Source: Caprella mutica
Lineage: Eukaryota; Arthropoda; Malacostraca; Amphipoda; Caprellidae
Reading direction: 5' to 3'
DNA length: 64,000 bases
Assembly (NCBI GenBank): GCA_947561585.1
Contig: CANNZV010001180.1
Location: forward strand, 158,553 to 222,552
In this document: in pieces, positions 47,811-57,426 of the stretch
Numbering within the stretch: the stretch's first letter is position 1
Layout: each line of letters starts with the position of its first letter
Made by a program: the position numbers and the translations under genes
The notes under the pieces: generated by a model
Databases searched by the model: none
What the model saw: the letters and a program-made list of their open reading frames with translations, nothing else
Told to the model about the DNA's origin: nothing

Positions 47811-48082
47811 GATTTGATATCCATATTACCAGCTGCTTATTATTTAGTTAGTGTGAAGGACAGATAGACAAAAGATAGTTTTATTAAAGTTTTGGTTGAT
47901 TATAATCATTCACATTTGATGAAAAATTCAAGATAGTAGACATTTCTTTCAACTGACTGCCTATTCTAAAATTTCTGACAGGGACTATGCAGAAAATAAT
48001 GCTACAGTTAATCATTGAATTCATTTCAAATTATATTTACAGGTTTAATATTATTCAAATTCGTATCGTATTTGAGTCTGAA

Positions 48083-48200
48083 ATGATCAAAATGTTCAAT
48101 TTGCGTTACTCTTTTTTATTTTTACCTGTTGTCTTAATATTCGTACATTACAGTTACATTTTGTATGACAGACAAAATCTGCTGCGCAATCTTCAAAAAG
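48083..48200 (+). CDS. sulfotransferase exon 1 (signal anchor)
   Basis: Starts MIKMFNLRYSF; a second ATG three codons on (48092) is possible. Ends NLQK plus one base before donor GTAAGA at 48201. An acceptor-like TATATTTACAG ends at about 48042, so the exon may carry 5' UTR from there. The frame is also open upstream to 47987, but the anchor position favours 48083. Confidence 0.75.
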
Positions 48201-51200
48201 GTAAGATATTTACCCATTACATATTCTTATTATTATTGGGAAAGAAAAGGAAATATTTCAAATTCTTTGTCAAGATTCCAAAGTTTAATTTCACGTTTAT
48301 AATGGGAATATTACACACTTGTTTCATTCTCCGTCAATTGACGTGCTAATCTACTATTTTTAGAATTATCATCAGTCATATAGACTATAGAGTAAAGATT
48401 CTATTTACCATTTAGACTTGTATGACTGGGGGTTTTGAAAGTTTCCTTATTTCTTATCTTTTCTTTCTTTTATCATTTTATTCAAACATAATTCCAATAT
48501 AGTAAACAATCAAATTCAGCCAATTACTTAGCGTGGTTGTTAATTAGTGTCCAGCGGCAATTTATTATGAAGATTACGATCTATTCTGGTATAGATAATC
48601 AATTGTTTAATTTTTTTTTTTTTTTTTTTTTTTTTTTGTTTGTTTAATTGTTTAATTTACTGTTTATGTTGCTCGTCAAAATATTAATCGAAATCTTCAC
48701 CTCATTAATTAGCGTCAAATCAAATCAAATATCGTACAAAAAAAATAATAATAACAATAAAACCTAAATATAGTTTTAATTTAAGTGTATTTTAATATAC
48801 GTGAACAGTCAGACAAAAGACGCGATTAATAAATCACAGTGATTTATAATGCAATTAATAAATGACTGGTTATGGAGGAGTTTAACTTACAAAATGAGAT
48901 CAATCAATGGAGGTCAAAGTAAACACAAGGGAGGTTTACACTAAACAATTACTCGTCCCTGGTCCTACATCCACCACTATAGGTTGGGTGTATGTATATC
49001 TTCATCGACTAGTCGATGATACACTAGCAGCAATTGCTGCATTGGTTACGGCCCGCAATTCATGCAGCTCGCCAAATGGTTGCTTGCAGGAAGCAATGAC
49101 CGTCATTTTCGGAGTTCCAACATGTTGGATTCGCCTCGCACTCTGGGCAGAATTCAGTGCACTGAGTGTATATGAAGATGGCGGTAGCATAGCAGGGGTG
49201 ATGCCAAAAAGTGGCGCTATGGTTCCAATCGAGAAGTTTAGTGTACGTGACGTCATGACAGCAACACTCTAAAACCAAAATTGTCACTACTTATCACTCT
49301 ATGGTCATTGCTATGTATATTTCTTAATTAAGGGGCCTTTACACTCTAAGTGCTCAGTGCCACTTTGTGGTGACACTTAGAACAGAAGCAGAAAGAAATT
49401 TTATTGTTTATAGGGCTATTCCTCTTTTTAATAATATACCCGATAATTTGAAATACCCCATTTCAGATTTTAAATTTTGAATTGTTTTTAAAGAATACTG
49501 TAGGAATAAATATATTGACTAATTTTAAGCTAACCCACTGCATCGTTCTTTTTATTTTTAGGTAGTTAGTACTTTTATCATGTTTTAATTTAGATTGAAG
49601 TATATATTTTAATGTTCCATAAGTTTGTAACTTTTCTGGATCTGAATAATAAAAAAAAATGATTAATAGAAAGTTATTTATTCATTGAATAAATATTGTA
49701 ATACACAATGCGAGTGTAGGTTCAGTAACTGCCTATTTTCAAGCCATCAGCTCGCACTTATGTGATCGGGTGAGGCGAGTCGAGCTACTGGCATGCGAGT
49801 ACAGTGGGACAGCTGCTGTTCACTGTCACGACAGTAACTCGCACCGTGTAACAAGGTCTTTAAAGGGCTTGTTACACGGTGCAAGTAACAGTCGTGACAG
49901 TGGACAGCAGCTGTCCCACTGTACTCGCATGCTAGTAGCTCGACTCGCCTCGCCCGGTCACCCAAGTGCGAGCTGATGGCTTGAAAATAGGCAGTTACTG
50001 AACCTACACTCGCATTGTGTTCTTTGCTCAGCAATGACTAAAATAATAAGAGATAAAAAAAATGTAATTTCAAAATAAATTTATCATTTGTAATTTATTT
50101 ATAAATCTATAATTTATTTATAATTTATTTATAAATTTGTAATTTATTTATAAATTTATAATTTATTTATAAATTTATAATTTATTTATAAATTTACAAT
50201 TTATTTATAAATTTATAATTTATTTATAATTTATTTATAAATTTATAATTTATTTATAAATTTATAATTTATTTATAAATTTGTATTAGATTTATAAATT
50301 TGTAATTTATTTTAAATCCGAGACTTGCTGGCGAGTGGCTGACTCGCCAATGAGTGACGAGTAAAAACAAAATATGTTGTTGTTATTCGCATGCGACTTA
50401 CAACCTCCTCGCACATGATAGTTACTCGACTGATGCGGTCACACTGTGCGAGTAGCTGCACAACAGTAACTCGCTAGGCCAACTCGCACCGTGTAACAAG
50501 GCCTTAAAACAACAATGAGAAGATAACGGAATTGTCACGGCTCGGAAAGGCTTTGTTAGCCGCCTGTTCAGTGCGGCTGCAGCTGTTGAATGGAAGGTGT
50601 TGCTCCTCGTCGCTCCTCAATATGTCTTCACTAAAATTTGAGTGGAAAAGACTCAAATTCTCAGCGTGGTGACTGCTGTGGTAAAAACTGTAGTGTGTCA
50701 GGTGCACCCTGTCTCCATGAATGCATGCATGAAATACGAGCCGCAACCAATGCATCAATTGCTACTAGTGTATCATCGGCTTAGACTTGCGATTGTACCT
50801 ACGAGGACAGGGCGAGAGAAAACGTAATCCTGCTTGAGTCCTATGTAACCCGAAACTTCTTCTAACTTTAGTGAACAGAGCATGTGTGACACATAGCTAT
50901 AACTAGAAAGTTAAAACAGTCCGTCATGTATATAATCCTCTTGTTATATACTCGAGAGATTCTTCCCAAACTACATCCTTATCCAATTATAATATATTCC
51001 TTCTCTCATTTCACCAAATTATACTGGCCCTCGACCCACCAGTGGGAAGTCGCTGACCAATTCAAAATAACTCCTACCATATTTCTAACGAATATCATTA
51101 ATTTCCGTCTCTAAGTCATTCAAAATACTGTTGAAAACATGATACTTTCTGCAGCTACCATCAATACATCCTGCTTCAAACATTCATTAATGTTAAACAT

Positions 51201-54200
51201 TCTGTGTAGGCCACAAAATGAATGACCAAAACTTCTTTTAAAATTATAAAGATATTTAATTTCAAACAACTATTCGATCATTAAATTTTACAAGTACTAG
51301 TATAGAGACTCTATACTTATAAAAATATTAACTAGCAAGTTAGTTTAATCTTACTTGCCCTTTAACTGATTATTTTTTGTAATTCCATTCCTTTCCAGCT
51401 GAAGGAAATACTGCAGAAGGTTGGCTGAAGGAACAACAGTCACGTCAAGCTCTCGTACAGCAAACATGCAAAAAATATAACAAAGACATAGGAGATAACA
51501 TTAGTACTGAAATGGTGGAAACTATCAAAGACGATCTCTATCATGTCGTGGTAGATGACGAACATAAGATTTTATTCTGCTACATCGATAAGGTAAACTT
51601 AATCTATCTCTGTATAATAAAAACCGATGTGAATTTCGGTTCTATGATTCTCAGTTTTATTATTCTCCATTTTAAGAAGTTTCTACGTTTTATGATCATC
51701 TTTTTTAGGAGTTTACTTTATTAGCAACTTAGTGTAACAAATCCAATTAGTAAGACCAAGTAACTTATGGCGACCAAGACACTAGGGTGGATCGTTTTGA
51801 GTTTTTTTAGATTTAAAAACTCTGTATGAAAAATTTCAGTCCAATCGATTAACATCTTCTGCCCCCGGAGGAGGGGCGAATTATTGAAAATAAGCTGAAA
51901 GCCCCTCATTATCTAATGTGACATCAAACTTGGTTCTCGACATCTTTAAGTAAGCACCTTTGATTTTTTTTAATCTAGACTGAATTTTAGAATATATAAT
52001 TGTACATATTGTAAACACTCTTGATTTCACGAATAAATTTGTTTGGGTTAAAAACATTTGATTACTATCAACACTTCATTAGTATTGACGTATGCATATT
52101 AATATTTAATATATACAAATATACAACTAGATATATGAAATTAGCGAAATGATTCGGAATTAGTGGAATACAAACTCATATAGTAATAGTAATGTCAAAT
52201 TTACATAAGAAATATGTTCATTTTAAGGCCTTATATAATAATAAAAACCACGAAGTTCCACAGCATGTTTCTTTTTAATTAAATTAAAATTGAGTATCAA
52301 CACTTTATCAGTAATTCTATATGCATTTTAATATTTAATATATACAGTTAGATAGATAAAATTAGCGGAATGCAAACTTAAATAGTAATAATAATGTACA
52401 ATTCATTTAAGAAAGATTTTTCTATGACGTATGATTTTATAGATAAAAATCACAAAGCTCCTCAGAATGTTACTTTTAATTTAAATAAATTTTATTTTCG
52501 AGTAATTCGCATTTCGATAAATTTGTCCTTCGACTAATCAGTACTACGGTCAATCTGTTTCCGGCAAATTTGGGATTCGGTAAACAAGTATTCGAAGAAT
52601 CCGTTTCGGTGATTTAGTTTTTTTAGTAAATTTGGTTTCGGCAAATTCGGTTTTGGAAAATCAGCCTAGATTCCTCGTCTGAGCTCAATGGAGGGATTCA
52701 CTGACTAACAACCAGAAATGAAGTGCACAAAATTGTTACAGTAATTCCTATTCTATAAAAATAAGAAAAGCAGGAAGGCTAATTAAAAACCAGTACGGTT
52801 AGGTGAAGTTTAATTGAAATGATTAAACTTCATTAATTACTGTCTTTTATTAATTAAAAAAGAATTTGTTCATTCGATCAATTATTGTTCATTCGATCAA
52901 TTGTTCATTCGAGTAATTGTTTTTCGAGCATTATTTTTCGAGCAATTATTATTTTTCGAGCAATTATTGTGTCCCAGAAATTTTCCTAGAACCAGTATTA
53001 TGAAACCTTGGAATAATTCATTTTCTATAAGTCCAACCAAGGACTTGTTTTTTAACACAATAATTTTTGTTTTTTAACCTCCACCAAAATACAAGAAATT
53101 AAGCATATAATTGATTAAAAATCAATTGATTGATTAAATTGATATTGAAAATAATTGCTGACACAACGGGTCATGGGCAGTGTTATAGTCAATAAAATGT
53201 TAATTGTCTCTATACATATCAGGATTTGTATCTTCCCTATCAGGATATGTATCTTCCCTATCAGGATATGTATCTTCCCTATCGGGATTTGTATCTTCCC
53301 TATCAGGATATGTATCTATCCTTAACATATACTTATTCTAAACATTGTAATTTATATTTCTCTATTCATTTAGCTGTATATTCCATTGATTTGAATGTAT
53401 TTTTCAGGTTGCATCAACAACTTGGAGGAAGACATTCGCAAAGATGCAGGGAAAATCAGGTAGAAGCGTATATGCTCCCTCCAAATTTAAACGACTTTCT
53501 GATAAAAATATGACGGTAAGTTTCTGTTGTAAAGAAAATTTTAGACACTACCAAATAAAATATGTAGAAGAAATTGAAAATAAAATTTTAATTTCAGTAA
53601 CTCAAAGTTACTTAGTCAAATAAATATAAATGAAAACAATTTGGATTCAAATATAGAAATAAAAAATTTTTAAGGGTAGTATTCACGAAATTTATTTACC
53701 TAATTAATTACAAAAATGTTGAACTTACCTAGTTCTTCGAAACCATAATAAGATAATTTTTTTATTATGTTTATGAATCATATATAATATAAATAATAAT
53801 AGGCACTCGTCGAGCGCACACCTTCGCCGCCGCTTATAAATGATCTGGTTACCTGTTCGCTCCCAAAATCTAATAAAATCGTTTCTGGATATTGACCAAT
53901 CGTCATACTAAATTCCAAGCAATTTAGTAGAAGAATTTTTGTGTTATGTGAATAACAAGATTTTAAATTAATAAACAAATGCTACCTAAAATATAACCTT
54001 CCGCAATCTACGAACATAATAATAGTGCATGATGAAATTATAAATGAATAGAACATTCATTTATTCATACTACATGCAATACGAGAAAGTAATATCAACA
54101 TAAAATATAGAATTTATCTTACAATTTGAAGGAAATAGAGCATTTTTGTTCCCAAGTAACTGTTGTTTGACATTAATCATCACTCAGATATGTCCTTCTG

Positions 54201-54864
54201 AAAACTGGATATTTGTAAATCAATCAATGAGGAATCTACCGCAAGGAGTTTTAGCAAACTTGATCGTAACAGTATCAATCTTTATTATTTAATCCTTCAA
54301 TTCCAGGTAAAAGAGTTCAAAAAAATTGTGAAGACCTATAACAAGTTCATGGTAGTGAGAGACCCAATGGAACGACTGTTATCAGCATTTAGGGACAAGA
54401 TAGAAGAGAGAAATACTACTACTGTTCGAAAAATAAAAAAATACAGGAGAACTGAAACCTACAATACTTCCGACCCCAGTTTTTCTCAGTTTCTGAGGTA
54501 CATCCTCACATTTGAAGAGAAACCTGATAATTTGGATCGACACTTTGCAACATACAATCAACTATGTTCACCTTGTGAAATACAGTACGATTACATTGCC
54601 AAATATGACACTTTGAAAGAAGATGCAACACGCATTTTAGAGTACCTGAATACACCTGTAAAGTTTCCAAAATTTAAACCTTCCTTGACACCAAGTTTAC
54701 TTCTCAACAAGGAGTACAATTTAGAGGAAGGTGAGTTGGCCAAATTCATGCACATTTATGGGATTGATTACGAGATGTACAACTACGATGTTCCAAAAGC
54801 TAACCGGATAAATAAGGAGAAAAATAAATTTTTAATTCCATTCCCAGTGTCCAGGGAAAAATGA
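48083..54864 (+). CDS. carbohydrate sulfotransferase (CHST11-14/HNK-1ST family), four coding exons
   Basis: Coding exons 48083-48200, 51399-51592, 53408-53515 and 54307-54864 join in phase (1, 0, 0) to 325 codons, a usual length for this family. Each intron starts GT and ends AG. Family members are Golgi type II membrane enzymes that move sulfate from PAPS to sugars such as chondroitin or HNK-1-type glycans. Residues 8-27 are a signal anchor (YSFLFLPVVLIFVHYSYIL). The stem contains VVVDDEHKILFCYIDK. The 5'-phosphosulfate loop spans exons 2-3 (CYIDK, VASTTWRKTF). The 3'-phosphate motif is VVRDPMERLLSAFRDK, and C-terminal CEIQYDYIAKYDTLKEDA is family-typical. All key residues look intact, so this is probably functional. 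The upstream 5' UTR exon and promoter are not identified. Exact acceptor sugar cannot be told from sequence. Confidence 0.9.
48907..49300 (+). repeat. transposon-derived segment, paired with 50500-50830 on the other strand
   Basis: GATGATACACTAGCAGCAAT, TGCTGCATTGGTTACGG and CAATTCATGCA match, in inverted orientation, 50710-50790 (GATGATACACTAGTAGCAAT, TGATGCATTGGTTGCGG on that strand). A 121-residue open frame here has no recognised domain. It is probably a non-autonomous relative of a cut-and-paste element. It lies in intron 1 of the sulfotransferase. Confidence 0.5.
49374..49660 (+). pseudogene. 3' end of a Jockey/CR1-like non-LTR element
   Basis: Encodes RTEAERNFIVYRAIPLFNNI and PDNLKYPISDFKF before a stop, then a 3' UTR (ATGTTCCATAAGTTTGTAAC, TTTTCTGGATCTGAATAAT) and an A-run. 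The same end occurs on the minus strand at 61393-61795. It is 5' truncated to about 290 bp. Confidence 0.8.
49704..50022. repeat. 319-bp near-perfect palindrome in intron 1
   Basis: Left arm 49704-49858 and right arm 49864-50022 are reverse complements with a handful of differences; for example ACAGTGGGACAGCTGCTGTT pairs with AACAG...CAGCTGTCCCACTGT-type sequence. The centre is TTTAAAG. Confidence 0.9.
49864..50504. mobile_element. 641-bp Harbinger-like non-autonomous element, TIR AGGGCTTGTTACACGGTGC
   Basis: Ends AGGGCTTGTTACACGGTGC and GCACCGTGTAACAAGGCCT with TAA on both sides (49861-49863, 50505-50507). Its left arm forms half of the palindrome at 49704-50022. Subterminal CTCGC/GCGAG words recur. 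Confidence 0.75.
50080..50315. repeat. AT-only minisatellite
   Basis: ATAAATTTATAATTTATTT-like units of 17-18 bp with shorter interspersed copies; about 13 units, inside the Harbinger-like element. Confidence 0.85.
50508..50830 (-). repeat. inverted partner of the segment at 48907-49300
   Basis: See 48907-49300. On the minus strand this reads CCGATGATACACTAGTAGC and on to CATGCATTCATGGAGAC. It flanks the right end of the Harbinger-like element. Confidence 0.5.
50831..51398. other. end of sulfotransferase intron 1, nothing recognised
   Basis: No repeat or gene that I can support, apart from the exon 2 acceptor tract. Confidence 0.45.
51399..51592 (+). CDS. sulfotransferase exon 2
   Basis: Follows a pyrimidine-rich acceptor (CCATTCCTTTCCAG) and ends at donor GTAAAC. 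Encodes EGNTAEGWLKEQQ to CYIDK, 64 complete codons after completing a split Ala codon. Confidence 0.9.
52066..52500. repeat. tandem duplication in intron 2, two diverged copies of about 220 bp
   Basis: Both copies run: ATCAACACTT(C/T)AT, TATGCAT, ATATTTAATATATACA, AAATTAGCG, AATAGTAATA, and AATGTNAC/GTTTCTTTTAATT. Confidence 0.75.
52496..52980. repeat. region of repeated TTCGG/TTCGAG-AATT words
   Basis: Left: TTCGAGTAATTCGCATTTCG, TTCGGTAAACAAG, TTCGGCAAATTCGG. Right: TTCATTCGATCAATT three times and TTTTTCGAGCAATTATT three times. Possibly the two ends of a decayed transposon with subterminal repeats. Confidence 0.45.
53217..53325. repeat. 21-bp minisatellite in intron 2, five units
   Basis: Unit TATCAGGATATGTATCTTCC plus C, with TTT for ATA variants. 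Confidence 0.9.
53408..53515 (+). CDS. sulfotransferase exon 3
   Basis: Acceptor ATTTTTCAG, donor GTAAGT. 36 codons, VASTTWRKTFAKMQGK to LSDKNMT, containing the core of the 5'-PAPS loop. Confidence 0.9.
53516..54306. other. sulfotransferase intron 3; holds a dispersed repeat at 53858-54010
   Basis: 53858-54010 (CTGGATATTGACCAATCGT, CAAGCAATTTAGTAGAAGAA, AAATATAACCTTCCGCAA) matches the 123-bp repeat family at 35601-35920. The rest shows nothing. Confidence 0.6.
54307..54864 (+). CDS. sulfotransferase exon 4 (terminal)
   Basis: Acceptor CTTCAATTCCAG. 185 codons plus TGA at 54862-54864, with the 3'-phosphate motif near its start (RDPMERLLSAF) and an acidic/aromatic C-terminal region ending FPVSREK. 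Confidence 0.93.
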   Translation, partial: VKEFKKIVKTYNKFMVVRDPMERLLSAFRDKIEERNTTTVRKIKKYRRTETYNTSDPSFSQFLRYILTFEEKPDNLDRHFATYNQLCSPCEIQYDYIAKYDTLKEDATRILEYLNTPVKFPKFKPSLTPSLLLNKEYNLEEGELAKFMHIYGIDYEMYNYDVPKANRINKEKNKFLIPFPVSREK

Positions 54865-55378
54865 GTTTATTATATAATATTGTAGAACTAAGGTTTAGGA
54901 TTATTATTCTGAAAACCGAATATAATTGGGGTTAGAAAATAATTTTTCCTATGTTTTTGAAAGTTTTTGATGCACTGAGTGGAAAAATTGTACCAAATAA
55001 TAATCTGATGCTGAAGAAAAAGACTGGACGTTCTTTTTTTTCATTTCCAATTAGGATTCATATGGACGAATGTTGCTGGTCGCCATTCTACTTAATCCTG
55101 CTAATGTTTACTTGAAATATATATTATAAATATTTCCTACTTTTTTCTATATTCACCCATACATTTAATATAAATACATTATTTCCACCTAGATGACATA
55201 TGAAATGAACGGTGAACAGTCTTTTTCTTTCGACTTTAAATTAGCAAATCTGAAGAAAAACGGATATGGCAAATAATTGATATAAATCTTTGAAAGCATA
55301 TTGAAAAAAATAGAATCTACTACATTCCATGGGGTTTAGAGCACAATAGTATATTGGATATTAGATATTGATTGAAAC

Positions 55379-55384
55379 AATAAA
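55379..55384 (+). promoter_or_regulatory. candidate polyadenylation signal AATAAA of the sulfotransferase
   Basis: About 515 bp after the stop codon, the first canonical AATAAA I find downstream on the plus strand. Use is inferred. Confidence 0.35.
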
Positions 55385-55617
55385 AAATTGACTTGAAGTG
55401 AACCTTAATATAATTAGTGAGAATCTCTGATATTATTTGTGTCTATGTTTGTATAGTATTTGTCATAGTACTGTGGAGTGTTGTATATAGTTAATAATTA
55501 TTTATGAATTACTAATTATGTTGATTATTGCTACCTAGTCTTTGATTTAATTAGATTGTCTTTTTTTATTTTTAAAATAATTTCATCAGTATTTTGAGTT
55601 TAGTGAGATTTATTAGG

Positions 55618-56075
55618 GAATGGTATCCAACAATAGGAAATAAATAATAGAGAATAGTAATCAACAATAGGAAATAAACAATAGGGAATAGTAACCAACA
55701 ATAGGAAATAAATAATAGAGAATAGTAACCAACAATAGAAAATAAATAATAGAGAATGGTAACCAACAATAGGAAATAAATAATAGAGAATAGTAACCAA
55801 CAATAGAAAATAAATAATAGAGAATAGTAACCAACAATAGGAAATAAACAATAGAGAATAGTAACCAACAATAGGAAATAAATAATAGAGAATAGTAACC
55901 AACAATAGAAAATAAATAATAGAGAATAGTAACCAACAATAGGAAATAAATAATAGAGAATAGTAACCAACAATAGAAAATAAATAATAGAGAATAGTAA
56001 CCAACAATAGGAAATAAATAATAGGGAATAGTAACCAACAATAAGAAATAAATAATAGGAAATAGTATCCAACAC
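55618..56075. repeat. 34-bp minisatellite, about 13.5 units
   Basis: Unit AATAGTAACCAACAATAGG plus AAATAAATAATAGAG. Variants alternate AATAGGAAAT with AATAGAAAAT, forming 68-bp dimers in places. All minus-strand frames are open (Tyr/Leu/Phe-rich), an effect of the repeat. ATTGCTACCT lies about 80 bp before the array (55527-55536). Confidence 0.95.
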
Positions 56076-56416
56076 ATTTAATACGGGATACTATCATGTA
56101 ATAGGTATGGAATAATAGGGAACAATACCAAATACTTTAAATTGTATCAATTGAATCTCAATTGTATCAATTGAATCAATTGTATCAATTTTATTAATTT
56201 TATTAATCTTAATAACTTTATTAATCTTAAATTTTATTAATTATAAGAATAAACGGACCGCACTGGGTCCAAAATTTTCCACCAACCACCCGGCGTTTAC
56301 AAAACACCACAACGTTATTCTACAAATAACACATTACCTGATTCTGCAGACTTTGTTCCAAAACAAACAACGCAAACTCGGCAGACTCCATGCAACCAGA
56401 ATACAGTCTGGTCTTA
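56076..56416. other. AATTGTATCAATT/TTTATTAAT words, then unrecognised sequence
   Basis: 56140-56240 repeats AATTGTATCAATTGAATC and TTTTATTAATCTTAA. The rest, up to the MITE, shows no gene. Confidence 0.5.
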
Positions 56417-56601
56417 AGGCTCGTTTACACGAGGCTAGTTTACTCGCTACAAGCTGGCGAGTTTACAAGCTTCTAGTGAACTCGCCTCGTGTCATCATGT
56501 TGGCTAGTTGAAAAGAGTATGGGTCATCATCACTATCTCACTCGCCAGCTTGTAAACTCGCCAGCTAGCAGCGTGTAAACTAGCCTCGTGTAAACGAGCC
56601 T
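56417..56601. mobile_element. 185-bp Harbinger-like MITE, TIR AGGCTCGTTTACACGAGGC
   Basis: Ends AGGCTCGTTTACACGAGGCT and AGCCTCGTGTAAACGAGCCT, TTA on both sides (56414-56416, 56602-56604). Interior words CTCGCCAGCTTGTAAACTCG pair across the unit. Same TIR style as the elements at 19153 and 49864. Confidence 0.85.
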
Positions 56602-56604
56602 TTA

Positions 56605-56929
56605 GATCACTAATCTAAAAAACATTTAGCAGCTACGGTTGCCCGCTAAAGATACCACTTAGCTGTATTTCAGACAAAGAGAATCCACCCTCCATTAACG
56701 ACTTTTCAAGTCACGTATTCCAACATAGAAACACTAGTTAGTTCATAGTAAACGATTGACGGAGAAACAATATCTGACAACCCCACGCTATGAACTATTC
56801 AAGACGACTGTATTTCGAGCCGTTGCACGAGTGCTAAACCTGCATTGTCAGATTCGCACCCAGGTAACAATAGACAAAAATTATCACCTAATTTTCCCCA
56901 CATAAATTTATTAATTATAAATTTTATAA
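56605..56929. other. unrecognised stretch
   Basis: No gene or repeat that I can support. Confidence 0.45.
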
Positions 56930-57055
56930 AATATAAATTTTATAAAATATAAATTTTATAAAATATAAATTTTATAAAATATAAATTTTATAAAATATAA
57001 ATTTTATAAAATATAAATCTTATAAATTATAAATCTTATAAATTATAAATTTTAT
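56930..57055. repeat. 16-bp AT-only minisatellite
   Basis: Unit ATAAATTTTATAAAAT, about seven copies, drifting to ATAAATCTTATAAATT at its end. Each unit is nearly palindromic. Confidence 0.9.
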
Positions 57056-57336
57056 TTATTTATTAGTTTTATGAATTATTAATTTTACGACTATATCGTA
57101 CGGTAATTAGTTGCTAGATTTTTACTAGATTTCAGAAAAAACTGGATCTTTTAAGGAGTTTGAACATTGACTATTGGTTTTGTTTTATATATTTTCTTTC
57201 CACTGTTTTATGCACATATATACCTATATTTCTAATCACTTCCTTTTACTATTATTAAATTTATTTCCCTTGCGCTCGATTGAATTTTATATTCTTTCTA
57301 TATAATTTATCATTTTTCAACGATTTTTGCAGTATG

Positions 57337-57426
57337 ACTTTGTTAATGTAGTCACTTTCCTTTCTGACAACTTCTTCAAGTCTTTTGTATTCGAATTCTT
57401 ATTAGATATAGCCTTTGGCCCGACGG
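57337..57426 (+). repeat. SINE-like repeat, part upstream of a transposon insertion
   Basis: GTAGTCACTTTCCTTTCTGA, TTCTTCAAGTCTTTTGTATT, and ATATAGCCTTTGGCCCGA match the repeat's 3' part. Its last bases continue at 59086 (CCGACGGCCAACCCCCTAAA), after the transposon. Confidence 0.65.

Noticed and set aside
48907..49287. 121-residue plus and 84-75-residue minus frames in intron 1
   Set aside because: Part of a transposon-derived segment with an inverted partner; no recognisable domain.
55572..56097. Three 138-167-residue minus frames rich in Tyr, Leu and Phe
   Set aside because: All three minus frames are open through the 34-bp repeat, so none is specific.
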